From: Allobosea thiooxidans
GTDB taxonomy: Bacteria > Pseudomonadota > Alphaproteobacteria > Rhizobiales > Beijerinckiaceae
Reading direction: 5' to 3'
DNA: 64,000 bases
Assembly (NCBI RefSeq): GCF_900168195.1
Contig: NZ_FUYX01000018.1
Span: 29,957 to 93,956 of the forward strand
Within the stretch, counting starts at the first letter, position 1. Every line of letters begins with the position of its first letter. Positions 1 through 8,585 of the stretch are shown here, piece by piece. The position numbers and the translations under genes are program-made. The notes under the pieces are model-generated. The model had not been told where the DNA came from. It saw only the letters and a list, made by a program, of their open reading frames with translations, and ran no database searches.

Positions 1-317
1 GCCTGGCGGGCCTTGCCCTTGCGTGCCAGCGGATAGCCGTCGAGGCAGGTCACCGCCGCGTTGGGCTCGCCCGGCACGTTGATCAGAACGGCCGTCGTCG
101 CTCCACCGGCGCCGCTCGCCTTGGCGATGCCGATCAGGAAGGCGACCGCGCTGAGCGGGGTCATGTAGTAGCTCAGCGGGATCGCGATCGCGAGGGCGGC
201 CGGGCGGTTGAGCCCGGGCAGCACGCCGATGGCGTAGCCGAGCAGCACGCCGAGAAAGACGAACAGGATCGTGACCGGCGTGAGCGCATCGCCGAAGCCG
301 AGAAGCAGATCGGACAT
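1..317 (-). CDS. tctA: Tripartite tricarboxylate transporter large permease TctA (5' part only)
   Basis: This is the N-terminal 105 residues of a TctA-family permease; the rest lies beyond the left edge. TctA is the large membrane subunit (about 500 residues, 10-12 helices) of secondary transporters that take up citrate-like or other carboxylates with a TctB subunit and a periplasmic TctC protein. The translation opens MSDLLLGFGDALTPVTILF and continues with a Gly- and Pro-rich helical segment (GVLPGLNRPAALAIAIPLSYY) and then SGAGGATTAVLINVPGEP, which is the conserved TctA signature region. The start lies 7 bases after the tctB stop, so the genes form one minus-strand operon tctC-tctB-tctA. 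Substrate cannot be told from sequence. Confidence 0.9.
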   Translation of the reverse strand, partial: MSDLLLGFGDALTPVTILFVFLGVLLGYAIGVLPGLNRPAALAIAIPLSYYMTPLSAVAFLIGIAKASGAGGATTAVLINVPGEPNAAVTCLDGYPLARKGKARQ

Positions 318-324
318 GGCGGCC

Positions 325-738
325 TCAGCGGAAAACGAGCCAGAAGGCGCCGCCCAGCAGCGCCGAGGTCGCCAGCACGGGCAGCGGTCGCCGCTCGCCC
401 AGGGCCAGCATCCCGGCCGCCGGCGTCAGCGCCGCACTGGCAGCGACGCCGGCATAGGCCAGGACGATCGCGCCGAACCCCGCCACCGCCAGCGACCGGG
501 CAAGTGCGCCGAAGCCGGCGGGGTAGGCGCTTTCGGGCCGGCGGGCCGTCAGACGCAGAACGCCGTCGGCCAGCACGAGCAGCAGGATCGCCGCCGCGAG
601 GATGTTGGGCAGGAAGGCCGGGGAGAGGCCGAAGCCCCCCTCGCTCGTCTGGGTCGGAATGATCCAGAACAGGAGGGCGAGGCAGCCGCCGCCGAGCAGC
701 AGCATCTCGGCCAGCAGCGAAGCTCGCGAGCGCGTCAT
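325..738 (-). CDS. tctB: Tripartite tricarboxylate transporter small permease TctB
   Basis: A 137-residue membrane protein with four hydrophobic segments, starting MTRSRASLLAEMLLLGGGC. Its length and helix layout fit TctB, the poorly conserved small subunit of the tripartite tricarboxylate transporter, which pairs with TctA in the inner membrane. Identification rests mostly on position between tctC (39 bases upstream) and tctA (7 bases downstream), because TctB sequences diverge strongly. It is cotranscribed with both. Confidence 0.85.
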   Translation of the reverse strand: MTRSRASLLAEMLLLGGGCLALLFWIIPTQTSEGGFGLSPAFLPNILAAAILLLVLADGVLRLTARRPESAYPAGFGALARSLAVAGFGAIVLAYAGVAASAALTPAAGMLALGERRPLPVLATSALLGGAFWLVFR

Positions 739-777
739 GGTCGATCTCTCCAGCTTGAGAGCCTTGCCTGTGGCGGC

Positions 778-1713
778 TTACTTCGACACCTCGAGCAGCT
801 GCTTGAAGCCCTCGCTCTGGCTGGCGATGGTCTTGGCCAGCTCGTCGCCCGTGGCAACGAAGTCGTTGAGGCTGCGCTTCTCCATCAGCTCGACGATCGA
901 GGGATCGGCGGCTGCGGCAGCGAAGGCGGCGTAGAGAGGCTTTGCGACATCGGCCGGCAGGCCCTTCGGCGCCACGAACAGGATCAGATTGACGCTGGAG
1001 AGGCCATAGCCGAGCTCCTTCAGGGTCGGGACGTTCGGCAGGCCCTTGAGCCGCTTCTCGCCGAGCACCGCGAGCGCCGCGACCTCGCCCGACTTCGCCT
1101 GGGGATAATAGGCACCCGAGCTGTAGCCGAGCGGCGTGTGGCCGCCCATGACTTGCGTGACCACCTCGGCGCCGCTGCGCGTCGGCACCGGCACGAGCTG
1201 CAGGCCGGTCTTCTTGCCGAGTGCGGCGGTGATCATCCGGTCGAGCGAGGTGCTGGAGGCGTAGGTCGTCTTGCCGCCCGACGCCTTCGAGGCCTCGATC
1301 GCATCCTTCAGGGTCTTCCAGCCGCTCTTGGGCAGGGCGATGAAGGCTTCCGGGAACTCGCCGGTCGCGGCGACATAGGTGAAGTCGTCGATGCTGAAGC
1401 CGAGCTTGGTCACCTGCGGATCCAGCGTGATGGTGGTCGAGGTGGTGGCGACCAGATTGTAGCCGTCGGCCGGCAGCTTGGTGAGCGCGGTCGCGGCGAC
1501 CGCGCCGCCGGCGCCGGGCCGGTTCTCGACGATCACCGGCTGGCCGAGCTTCTTGGAGACGAGATCGGCGACCGCCCGCGCGACCACGTCGGTCGTGCCG
1601 CCGGCACCGAAGCCGACGGTGACGGTAACCGGCTTCTCCGGCCAGGCCGCCTGCGCGGCAGGCTGCCCGAGAAGGAAGACGGCGGCGCCCATAAGGGCCA
1701 GTCGCTTGCGCAT
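778..1713 (-). CDS. tctC: Tripartite tricarboxylate transporter substrate-binding protein (TctC/Bug family)
   Basis: A 311-residue periplasmic binding protein of the Bug/TctC family. The start at 1713 was chosen over upstream codons because it gives a clean Sec signal peptide (MRKRLALMGAAVFLLGQPAAQA, then AWPEKP) and has a GGGAG ribosome site just ahead. The mature protein opens with WPEKPVTVTVGFGAGGTTDV, the family's first ligand-binding loop, and carries VENRPGAGG, also typical. It delivers an unknown carboxylate to TctAB encoded downstream. The divergent LysR gene at 1842 is the likely regulator, with an operator-like palindrome between them. Confidence 0.92.
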   Translation of the reverse strand: MRKRLALMGAAVFLLGQPAAQAAWPEKPVTVTVGFGAGGTTDVVARAVADLVSKKLGQPVIVENRPGAGGAVAATALTKLPADGYNLVATTSTTITLDPQVTKLGFSIDDFTYVAATGEFPEAFIALPKSGWKTLKDAIEASKASGGKTTYASSTSLDRMITAALGKKTGLQLVPVPTRSGAEVVTQVMGGHTPLGYSSGAYYPQAKSGEVAALAVLGEKRLKGLPNVPTLKELGYGLSSVNLILFVAPKGLPADVAKPLYAAFAAAAADPSIVELMEKRSLNDFVATGDELAKTIASQSEGFKQLLEVSK

Positions 1714-1821
1714 GACGAACTCCCGATTGGTTGTGCTTGAAAATCCCCTCGCCTTTCCGGCGTCCGGCCATTGCGCAATGCGCCGAACATGATGTCCAAT
1801 GCAAAATGGAGGCTTGGCCTG

Positions 1822-1836
1822 ATGCAAAACATGCAT
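1822..1836. promoter_or_regulatory. Candidate LysR operator between tctC and the LysR gene
   Basis: The 15-base sequence ATGCAAAACATGCAT is an inverted repeat (ATGCA / TGCAT, 5-base spacer) and contains the T-N11-A pattern of LysR-type sites. It sits 5 bases before the LysR start, and a second ATGCAAAA copy lies nearby at about 1799-1806. The position suggests autoregulation and control of tctCBA. Function is inferred. Confidence 0.45.
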
Positions 1837-1841
1837 AAGCC

Positions 1842-2747
1842 ATGAGGGACCTGCGAAAGCTGCATTTCTTCGTGACCGTGGCCGAGGTCATGAACCTTTC
1901 GCGCGCGGCCGAGGCCCTGAACATCAGCCAGTCCGCACTGTCCCGGCAGATCCAGGCGCTGGAGGAGGAACTCGGCTTTCCGCTGTTCGAGCGCATCGGC
2001 AAGCGCCTGGCGCTGACCGTCGAGGCCGAGGCGATGCTGCCCCGCGCCGCCGAACTGCTCGAGCGGGCGGAGGCGCTGTCGCTGCGCGCCGATGCAGTGG
2101 CGCGCGGGCAGATCGGACATCTGCGGATCGGAGCCACCGCCCAGACCATCGCCTCGCTGATCGCCCCGGCGCTGACCCGGTTCCGGACGAGCCATCCTCG
2201 GGTCGAGGTCGCGCTCGTGGAGGGGCCGAACCGCTTCCTGATCGAACTGGTCGAGCGCGGCGGGGTCCATCTCGCCATCGCCACGCCGGACGATATCGGC
2301 GCGTTCCACAACCAGCCGCTCTTCATGGCCGAGCTGCTCGCCTATCTCCCGCCGGGGGATACGCGCCACGCAGCGCAGGCGCTGCCGATCGAGACTCTGG
2401 CCGATGCGCCGGTCCTGCTGCTGCGGCGCGGTTTCATGACGCGGGATCTCGTCGACGAGAGCTGCCGACAGGCCGGCGTACGGCCACGCGTCGTCCTCGA
2501 GAGCGACAGTCCGCACGCGCTCGTAGCCATGGTCGAGGCGGGGCACGGCATCGCGATGCTCTCCTCCTCGGCCGCGCGCGGCGTGCGGTCCTCCCCGCCG
2601 AAGCGGGTTACGCTCGGCGGGCAGCCCGTGCGCCGCCAGGTCTCGGCGATCTGGAACCCGGCGCGCCATCACCCGGCCGCTTTGCCGGTGCTGGTCGATT
2701 GCCTGCAGAAGACAGTGCAAAGCGACGGCGGCCGCCAGGCGGAGTGA
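1842..2747 (+). CDS. LysR-family transcriptional regulator
   Basis: A 301-residue LysR-type regulator. The N-terminal winged helix-turn-helix spans about residues 1-60 (LRKLHFFVTVAEVMNLSRAA ... SQSALSRQIQALEEELG), followed by the linker helix and a periplasmic-binding-like effector domain to the end. It is transcribed away from tctCBA, the usual layout for a LysR activator of a carboxylate transporter, and its effector may be the transported substrate. There is no clear Shine-Dalgarno sequence before the ATG, and the candidate operator lies immediately upstream. The C-terminus runs into a strong terminator. Confidence 0.92.
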   Translation: MRDLRKLHFFVTVAEVMNLSRAAEALNISQSALSRQIQALEEELGFPLFERIGKRLALTVEAEAMLPRAAELLERAEALSLRADAVARGQIGHLRIGATAQTIASLIAPALTRFRTSHPRVEVALVEGPNRFLIELVERGGVHLAIATPDDIGAFHNQPLFMAELLAYLPPGDTRHAAQALPIETLADAPVLLLRRGFMTRDLVDESCRQAGVRPRVVLESDSPHALVAMVEAGHGIAMLSSSAARGVRSSPPKRVTLGGQPVRRQVSAIWNPARHHPAALPVLVDCLQKTVQSDGGRQAE

Positions 2748-2766
2748 TCGGCCGCCGCCGGTTTTT
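2726..2766 (+). terminator. Intrinsic terminator of the LysR gene
   Basis: A 9-base perfect stem (CGGCGGCCG at 2726-2734 and CGGCCGCCG at 2749-2757) is followed shortly by five T residues at 2762-2766. The left arm lies inside the last codons of the LysR gene. Confidence 0.7.
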
Positions 2767-3207
2767 CCGGCAGCTGAGGAAACAAGGATCTCGGGTCAAA
2801 GACCCTCGGGCATCCGCGGGTAACGTGCATACGCTCAGGGGCCGTGAAAAGCGCGCCGTCGCGCCAGGCGAATCGGCCGTATCCTGATCCGCAATTGGTC
2901 TCCGCTGCTCATCGAGCGGGCGCTTTCGGAGCTCGAATTTCCTCGGCGATGCACTCGGCTTGTCTTTGGGCTTCGAGCCGGGTCGCGTCGCGGAAATGTG
3001 CCGACGCTCCGGAGCCATGCGTATTCGCGTCGGCCTCGCGCGCTTCAATCAGCCCGTAAGTCAGCCTGCGCCGTCAGACCCGCACTGGCGATGCGTTTGC
3101 GGCGACGCGCAATCGACGATGCTGGATATCGGCAAGCCGGCAGGCGTGCAAAAATCAGAGGATGTTCGCCGATTGGCTCGGCCAAGAACGGTTGCGCTTC
3201 CAACTTA
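2767..3207. other. Non-coding gap upstream of the enolase-superfamily gene
   Basis: No convincing gene was found. A minus-strand open stretch (about 2904-3063) reads GLIEAREADANTHGSGASAH and on to a stop. Its composition is protein-like but it has an upstream stop and no start, so at most it is a remnant. The stretch ends in AT-richer sequence at 3195-3230, which probably holds the promoter of the next operon. Confidence 0.4.
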
Positions 3208-3223
3208 ATTGGTTCAACATTGG
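3208..3223. promoter_or_regulatory. Possible GntR half-site upstream of the catabolic operon
   Basis: ATTGGTTCAACATTGG shares its first seven bases (ATTGGTT) and two central A's with the perfect palindrome ATTGGTTTAAACCAAT found at 10403. It lies about 45 bases before the start of the operon at 3266. It may let the GntR repressor encoded at 9561-10280 control this operon. This is inference from a half-site only. Confidence 0.3.
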
Positions 3224-3265
3224 CTCGAATTGATCGGCATTGGCCGAGCACCGACGAGGGCCTGC

Positions 3266-4399
3266 ATGTTAATCGACGATGTCACGTTCATCCCGCTGCA
3301 GGCGCCCATCCCGTCAGGAAAAGCCTATGGCATGTCGAAGTCTCTGGCGACGGCCCGTGCGACGACATTGGTTCGGCTCAAGCTTGCCAACGGAATCGAA
3401 GGCGTCGGCGAGTGCTGGGGCATGCCGCAGGTCAACATCGCGATGCTGCCCTTGCTGAAGAGCTATCTGGTCGGCACGAATGTGCACGACATCGAGCATG
3501 CCTTCGCCTCGATGCTGGCCAGGCACTATCATTTCGGGGTGCAGGGGCCGATGACCTGGAGCATTTCCGGCATCGACATGGCGGCAAAGGACGCCGCCGG
3601 AAAGTTGCTTGGCCTCCCGGTCCATCGGCTGATCGGCGGCAAGCAGTCAGCGACGGTCCAGATCTACGCTTCCGGTGGCTATCTGACCGAGAACAGCGCG
3701 CGCGATTTCGAGCCGCAGATCGAAGCGATGGCGAAGGCCGGCCATCGCGCGGTCAAGATCAAGATCGGCGTTTCGCCCGACAATGACGAGGACCGGGTCT
3801 CGATCGCCCGGCGCATTCTCGGGCCGGACGTCGAAATCATGGTCGACATCAACTCCAACTATACGCTGGACCTGGCCCGGGAAAGCATCACGCGGCTCGC
3901 GCCCTACAAGATCGGCTGGGTCGAGGAGCCGCTGGCGCCACAGGATCTGGCCGGCTACGAGCTGCTGCAGCGCTGGAGCCCGGTTCCGATCGCGACCGGC
4001 GAGGCGCTCTACACGGCATTCGACTTCAAGCGGCTGATCGATCGGCGCGCCGTCGACGTCGTCCAGCCCGACCTGTCGCTCTGCGGGGGCTTCTGGCAGG
4101 GCAAGCAGATCGCCCAGCTGGCCTCGATGGAGCATATCCGCCTGTCCCCGCATGTCTGGGGAACGGGCGTCGGCCTCGCCGCCGCGGTCCATTTCGTCGC
4201 CTCTCTCCCCGTCTATCCGCACGCCAGCAACATTCCGCGACCGACGCTGGTCGAATACGATCTCGGCGACAACCCGTTGCGGGACGCCATCCTGGTCAAC
4301 CCGCTCGGGCAGAGCGGCGGGGCCATCGTCGTGCCCGATGAGCCGGGCCTCGGCATCACGATCGACTGGAACGCGGTGGAACGCCATGTCGTCCGCTGA
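3266..4399 (+). CDS. Mandelate racemase / muconate lactonizing enzyme family protein (enolase superfamily)
   Basis: A 377-residue enolase-superfamily enzyme with the usual capping domain (about 1-125) and TIM barrel. It keeps the active-site set: KIK at 164-166 (general bases), metal ligands Asp194 (VDIN), Glu220 (VEEP) and Glu246 (TGEAL), and His296 in SPHVWGTG. This K-x-K plus C-terminal His pattern is that of the mandelate racemase / acid-sugar dehydratase type, which abstracts the alpha proton of a hydroxy acid. The exact substrate cannot be told. The ATG at 3266 has GAGGG five bases upstream. It is the first gene of an apparent operon with an epimerase, a RidA-like protein and an ABC importer. 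Confidence 0.88.
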   Translation: MLIDDVTFIPLQAPIPSGKAYGMSKSLATARATTLVRLKLANGIEGVGECWGMPQVNIAMLPLLKSYLVGTNVHDIEHAFASMLARHYHFGVQGPMTWSISGIDMAAKDAAGKLLGLPVHRLIGGKQSATVQIYASGGYLTENSARDFEPQIEAMAKAGHRAVKIKIGVSPDNDEDRVSIARRILGPDVEIMVDINSNYTLDLARESITRLAPYKIGWVEEPLAPQDLAGYELLQRWSPVPIATGEALYTAFDFKRLIDRRAVDVVQPDLSLCGGFWQGKQIAQLASMEHIRLSPHVWGTGVGLAAAVHFVASLPVYPHASNIPRPTLVEYDLGDNPLRDAILVNPLGQSGGAIVVPDEPGLGITIDWNAVERHVVR

Positions 4400-4415
4400 A
4401 ACGGGGAGCGCCGTG

Positions 4416-5405
4416 ATGGAGGAAGGCCTGTCCGCAGAACGTTCTGCAGCCGAATCCGCGCAGAATGTTCTGGTCGCAGGCGGGCTGGGTTTCGTGGGTT
4501 CGCACATCGTCCGGGCGCTGGTCCGCGACGGATACAGGCCTGTGCTCTTCGGTCCGGCCATGGCCGAGGACCGGCTCGCCGATATCGCGGGGCGTTACGC
4601 GGTTTTCGAGGGCTCGATTAGCGATCGCGATGCGCTGGAAGCCGCGTTTGCGGCTTTCAAGCCTTCGCAAGCGATCTCCTGTGTCGCGCACAGCGTCGGC
4701 AGGCAGGGGTTGATGCGTGCCGGCGAGGCCGAATCCGACGCCGCTTTCGAGGTCAATGTCGCGGGGCACGGAAAGCTCGTCGAAGCCGCCTGCCGTGCTG
4801 GCGTCAAGCGCATCGTCTGGGCCGGGTCGAGCGTCGTGTACGGACCGGCATCGGTCTATGCGCGCAGCCATGTCGACGAGAACGACGCCTCGGCGCCGAC
4901 CACCGTCTACGGCATGACCAAGCATCTCGCCGAGGAGCTCTCGGCTTTCATGACGCGGCGCTATGGCGTCGAGGTCGTCAGCATGCGGCTGCCGCTCATC
5001 CTCGGCCCGGGGCTCTGGTATCAGGGCGCGGCCAGCGCCCTCGCCGAAGTCTTCGCCGCGGCGCGCGAAGGCCGGCCGGCGCGCGTCACCTTCCATGATC
5101 ACGCCGTCGACCTGATGCATGTCGTCGACGCCGCCGAGGCGATGCTGGCAGCGCTGAAGCACCGCGGCCCAGTGCCGGTTGCGTACAATGTGAAGGGCTT
5201 CGAGGCGAGCATCACCGATCTCGTCGCGGCCGTCAGGCTGCGCCATCCGGAGGCGGATATCGCGGTCGAGCGCATCGAGCCCGCCCTGCTGCTGCCGCTG
5301 ATGGACGGCAGCCGCTTCGTCGCCGAGACCGGGTTTGCGCCCCGCTACGATCTCGGCGGACTCGTCGACGACCTTCTCGCCAGACATTCGGGAGCAGCGC
5401 AATGA
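4416..5405 (+). CDS. NAD(P)-dependent epimerase/dehydratase (extended SDR)
   Basis: A 329-residue extended short-chain dehydrogenase. The Rossmann motif GGLGFVG lies at about residues 22-28 and the catalytic Tyr-x-x-x-Lys is Tyr165/Lys169 (VYGMTKH), with the Ser pair at 138-139 (AGSSVVYG). Family members epimerise, dehydrate or oxidise sugar derivatives with bound NAD. The start at 4416 was chosen because GGGGAG lies eight bases upstream; an in-frame ATG at 4386, overlapping the previous gene, would add ten residues. It ends in an ATGA overlap with the RidA gene. Together with the enolase-superfamily enzyme it suggests breakdown of a sugar acid or polyol derivative. Confidence 0.87.
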   Translation: MEEGLSAERSAAESAQNVLVAGGLGFVGSHIVRALVRDGYRPVLFGPAMAEDRLADIAGRYAVFEGSISDRDALEAAFAAFKPSQAISCVAHSVGRQGLMRAGEAESDAAFEVNVAGHGKLVEAACRAGVKRIVWAGSSVVYGPASVYARSHVDENDASAPTTVYGMTKHLAEELSAFMTRRYGVEVVSMRLPLILGPGLWYQGAASALAEVFAAAREGRPARVTFHDHAVDLMHVVDAAEAMLAALKHRGPVPVAYNVKGFEASITDLVAAVRLRHPEADIAVERIEPALLLPLMDGSRFVAETGFAPRYDLGGLVDDLLARHSGAAQ

Positions 5406-5860
5406 TCGAACAGCGTCTTGTCGAGCTCGGCATCGCATTGCCCGAGGCGGCGTCCCCTTCCTTCAACTATGTGCCGGTGACCCTGTATCGGGGCGTCGCC
5501 TATGTCGCCGGCCAGCTGCCCAAAGTCGACGGCGAGATCCGGATCCGCGGCAAGGCGGGAGGGGAGGTCTCCCTGGAGACCGCGCGGGGCGAGGCCCGCA
5601 TCTGCATCCTCCAGGGATTGGCCTGCCTCAAGCAGGCGCTGGGATCGCTCGACCGAATCGAGCGCGTGCTCAAGGTCACCGGCTTCGTCGCATCGGCCGC
5701 CGGCTTCAACGACCAGCCGAAAGTCCTCGACGCAGCTTCGGATCTGCTGGGCGAGATCCTGGGCGAAGCCGGCCGCCATGCGCGTTCCGCCGTCGGCGTG
5801 GCGGAGTTGCCGCGCGATGCGAGCGTCGAGATCGAACTGGTCGTCGCCTACCGCGACTGA
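5402..5860 (+). CDS. RidA/YjgF-family protein
   Basis: A 152-residue member of the RidA (YjgF/YER057c/UK114) family, of the slightly longer subgroup. It keeps the Arg of the active-site cleft (Arg128 in HARSAVGVAELP) and the C-terminal strand VEIELVVAY. Canonical RidA hydrolyses reactive enamine/imine intermediates from PLP enzymes; many paralogues have pathway-specific and often unknown roles. Translation is coupled to the epimerase by the ATGA overlap at 5402-5405. There is no PLP enzyme in this operon, so deaminase activity on a pathway intermediate is only a guess. Confidence 0.88.
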   Translation: MIEQRLVELGIALPEAASPSFNYVPVTLYRGVAYVAGQLPKVDGEIRIRGKAGGEVSLETARGEARICILQGLACLKQALGSLDRIERVLKVTGFVASAAGFNDQPKVLDAASDLLGEILGEAGRHARSAVGVAELPRDASVEIELVVAYRD

Positions 5861-5950
5861 TCTTGCGGAAGAGGGGAGCCGGCCAACGGGCGCCCGGCCT
5901 TCCCCTGGATTCAACGATCCGAACCGGAGCCCGGTGAGGGGAGAACAACA

Positions 5951-7543
5951 GTGACGCGTTTCGATATCCCAGGCGCGATCGACCGCCGGGCCTTCCTGGC
6001 CTTTGGCGGTCTGGCCGTCGCCGCTGCCGTGATCGGCCCCGCCGGTGCGGCCGAACTCTACGGGCCGAAGCCGACGGGAGCGAAGACCGGCGGTACGCTC
6101 AATATGGGTCTGCTCGTCGAGCCGCCCGGCCTCGATCCGTTCCATCAGGCCGCGGATGCCCGCATCCGCCTGACCGTGCTGATCTATCAGGGCCTGTTCT
6201 ATGAGAGCCCCGAAGGCACGGCGATGCCGCTGCTGGCCGAGGGCTTCGATCTCTCCGGCGACCGGCTCGTCTACACGGTGCGGTTGCGCAAGGGCGTCAA
6301 GTTCCACACCGGCCAGCCGATGACGGCGAAGGACGTCGCCTATAGCTACAACTACATCAGGGATCCCAAGAACGGCTCGCCGGGCGCCGGCGACTTCGCG
6401 ATGATCACGGCAGTCGAGGCCGTGGATGACGCGACCGTCAAGATCACGATCTCGGCGCCCAACGCGGCTTTGCCGATGACGCTCGGCAACAAGTACGGTG
6501 GCGTCGTTCCGGCCGGGTATTTCGACGATCCCGAAGCCAAGACCAAGCTGAACCAGGCGAGCGTCGGAACCGGGCCGTTCAAGCTCTCGGAGTTCAAGCC
6601 GAACAGCAATGCGACGCTGGTACGCAATCCGGATTACTGGGAACCCGGCGTGCCCTATCTGGATCGGATCAACTTCATCTTCGTGCCGAATGCCGCGAGC
6701 CTGCTGGTCGGCCTGCGCAACAAGCGGATCGACATCGCGACCCTGGCCCGGCCTCAGGACGTGAAGCAGGTCGAGGGCGTCGCCGGCCTGACCGTCGAGA
6801 GGAAACCCTCCTTCAATCAGAAGGCAATCGACCTCGGCGCCGAGCTGAAGCCGCTCGACGACGAGCGGGTCCGGCGCGCCATCGCGCTCGCGGTCGACAA
6901 GGACGAGATCATGCGGGCCTCGATCGGCGGCCTCGGCAACGTAATCGGGACGATGGTCGCCGGCATGCAGGACAGCTGGGGGGCGCCGGCCGACAAGCTG
7001 GCGAACCAGAAGGTCGACATCGCCGCCGCCAAGAAGCTGCTGGCCGAAGCCGGGCATCCGGACGGCTTCGATCTCACCCTGACGACGATCATCGGCTATG
7101 ACTGGATGGACGCCGCCGGCGTGATCCTGCGCGAGCAGCTCGGGAAGGTCGGGATCCGGCTCGCCATCCAGCGGGTCGAGCTCGGAGTCTGGGTGAAGAA
7201 CTTCCAGTCGAAGCAGATGGGATTCACGTTCAACGACTGGGCCACGGTCCCCGATCCGAACCTGTTGTTCTATCGGCATTTCCACAAGGCACCGGAGGGC
7301 GCGGACTTCCGGAACTGGAAGAACGACGCGGCCAGCAAGCTGCTCGACGAGGGACGGGTCGAGAGCGACCCGGCCAAGCGGCGCGACATCTATGTGCGCT
7401 ACCAGCAGGTCATGGCCGAAAGCGTACCGACCATCATGCTATTCTCGGCGGATCATGTCGTGGTCCGCGGCCAGAAGGTGCAGAACTACGACCAGCATCC
7501 GACGGGCTGGTATTACGGCCTGGCCCGCACCTGGATCTCCTGA
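5951..7543 (+). CDS. ABC transporter substrate-binding protein, family 5 (peptide/nickel/opine type)
   Basis: A 530-residue periplasmic binding protein of the DppA/OppA class. It begins with GTG preceded by GGGGAG. The N-terminus has a twin-arginine-like signal (DRRAFLAFGG, Arg12-Arg13) and a hydrophobic stretch ending near AGAAE. Family hallmarks include the early PPGLDPFHQ segment, LYRVRLRKGVKFHTG-like sequence (VRLRKGVKFHTGQPMTAKDV) and the later VRRAIALAVDKDEI. Such proteins bind peptides, opines, glycosides or oligosaccharides. Two permease genes follow, but no ATPase gene does. A strong hairpin right after the stop may favour excess of this subunit over the permeases. Confidence 0.92.
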   Translation: MTRFDIPGAIDRRAFLAFGGLAVAAAVIGPAGAAELYGPKPTGAKTGGTLNMGLLVEPPGLDPFHQAADARIRLTVLIYQGLFYESPEGTAMPLLAEGFDLSGDRLVYTVRLRKGVKFHTGQPMTAKDVAYSYNYIRDPKNGSPGAGDFAMITAVEAVDDATVKITISAPNAALPMTLGNKYGGVVPAGYFDDPEAKTKLNQASVGTGPFKLSEFKPNSNATLVRNPDYWEPGVPYLDRINFIFVPNAASLLVGLRNKRIDIATLARPQDVKQVEGVAGLTVERKPSFNQKAIDLGAELKPLDDERVRRAIALAVDKDEIMRASIGGLGNVIGTMVAGMQDSWGAPADKLANQKVDIAAAKKLLAEAGHPDGFDLTLTTIIGYDWMDAAGVILREQLGKVGIRLAIQRVELGVWVKNFQSKQMGFTFNDWATVPDPNLLFYRHFHKAPEGADFRNWKNDAASKLLDEGRVESDPAKRRDIYVRYQQVMAESVPTIMLFSADHVVVRGQKVQNYDQHPTGWYYGLARTWIS

Positions 7544-7554
7544 ACCACCCACAC

Positions 7555-7576
7555 GGCCCCCGAGCGCTCGGGGGCC
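7555..7576 (+). terminator. Strong hairpin after the binding-protein gene (partial terminator or mRNA stabiliser)
   Basis: A perfect 22-base palindrome (each arm GGCCCCCGAGC) lies 12 bases after the stop codon, without a long T-run (ATTCTT follows). In importer operons such a hairpin between the binding protein and permeases usually gives differential expression. That role is inferred. Confidence 0.55.
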
Positions 7577-7633
7577 ATTCTTGGCGCGGCTCCCGGTCGG
7601 CCGCGCCGCCAGATCCAGGAAACGCGGATTTCT

Positions 7634-8578
7634 ATGGGCGTCTACATTGCAAAACGATTGGCCGCGTCGGCGGTGACGGCGCTGCTCACTTCGATCGTGG
7701 TCTTTCTTCTGGTGCGCTCCGTCCCGGGTGACGTCGTCGGACAGATGCTGGGACAGACGAGCGATCCCGTCGCGGCGAAGGCCCTGCGCGAGTTCTTCGG
7801 CCTCGACCAGCCGGTCTGGCGGCAATACGCCAACTGGCTCGGACGAGTTCTCGCAGGCGATTTCGGCACGAGCTGGACGCGCGGCCAACCGGTGATGGGC
7901 ATGGTCGGCTCGGCGCTCGGCGTCACGATCCAGCTTGCCGCCGCCACGCTCGTCCTCGCTACGGCGATCGGGGTGCCGCTCGGGATTCTCGCGGCGATCT
8001 ACGAGGGGCGGGCGCCCGACCGGATCGTGCAAGCCTTCAACCTGCTCGGGCTCGCGGCCCCGGTCTTTTGGATCGGGCTGATGCTGCTCGTCGGCATGTC
8101 CTCAAGCTTCGATTGGTCGCCACCGCTGATGTATGTGCCGCTGCATGAATCGGTCAGCGAAAACCTGTCGATCATCGCCTTGCCGGTGCTGAGCCTGGCC
8201 CTGCTGCAGGCGGCGGCCTACAGCCAGTTCGTTCGACAGAGCATCGTCTCGGCGCTGGGGCAGGACTATGTCCGCACCGCCGTCGCCAAGGGTCTGTCGA
8301 CTCGGACGGTCTTCTTCCGGCACCTGCTCCGCAATATCGGCATTCCGCTCGTCACCTTCATGGGCCTGATCCTGATCCAGATCCTCGGCGGCGCGGTGAT
8401 CATCGAAAGCCTGTTCGCCTTGCCCGGGCTCGGCCGGCTTCTGCTGTCCTCGATCGAGACCCGCGACTATCCCGTGCTGCAGGCAGGGCTTCTCGTCGTC
8501 GTCGTCATCGCCATGCTCGTCAATCTCGTAGTCGACCTCTCCTACCGGATCATCGATCCGCGGGTCCGGCTGAGTTAG
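7634..8578 (+). CDS. ABC transporter permease, DppB/OppB type
   Basis: A 314-residue inner-membrane protein with the DppB architecture. The first helix starts right at the N-terminus (YIAKRLAASAVTALLTSIVVF), followed by a periplasmic loop with RSVPGD and the FGLDQPVWRQYANWL segment, then five more helices. The cytoplasmic EAA-like loop that docks the ATPase is present (GLSTRTVFFRHLLRNIGIPLVT). It forms the translocation pore with the DppC-type protein encoded eight bases downstream. The required DppD/DppF-type ATPases are not encoded in this cluster. Confidence 0.92.
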   Translation: MGVYIAKRLAASAVTALLTSIVVFLLVRSVPGDVVGQMLGQTSDPVAAKALREFFGLDQPVWRQYANWLGRVLAGDFGTSWTRGQPVMGMVGSALGVTIQLAAATLVLATAIGVPLGILAAIYEGRAPDRIVQAFNLLGLAAPVFWIGLMLLVGMSSSFDWSPPLMYVPLHESVSENLSIIALPVLSLALLQAAAYSQFVRQSIVSALGQDYVRTAVAKGLSTRTVFFRHLLRNIGIPLVTFMGLILIQILGGAVIIESLFALPGLGRLLLSSIETRDYPVLQAGLLVVVVIAMLVNLVVDLSYRIIDPRVRLS

Positions 8579-8585
8579 GTCTCCG

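Noticed and set aside
2904..3063. Minus-strand stretch with protein-like composition (GLIEAREADANTHGSG...)
   Set aside because: It has a stop shortly upstream, no start or ribosome site, and no recognised family. At most it is a remnant, so no gene is called.
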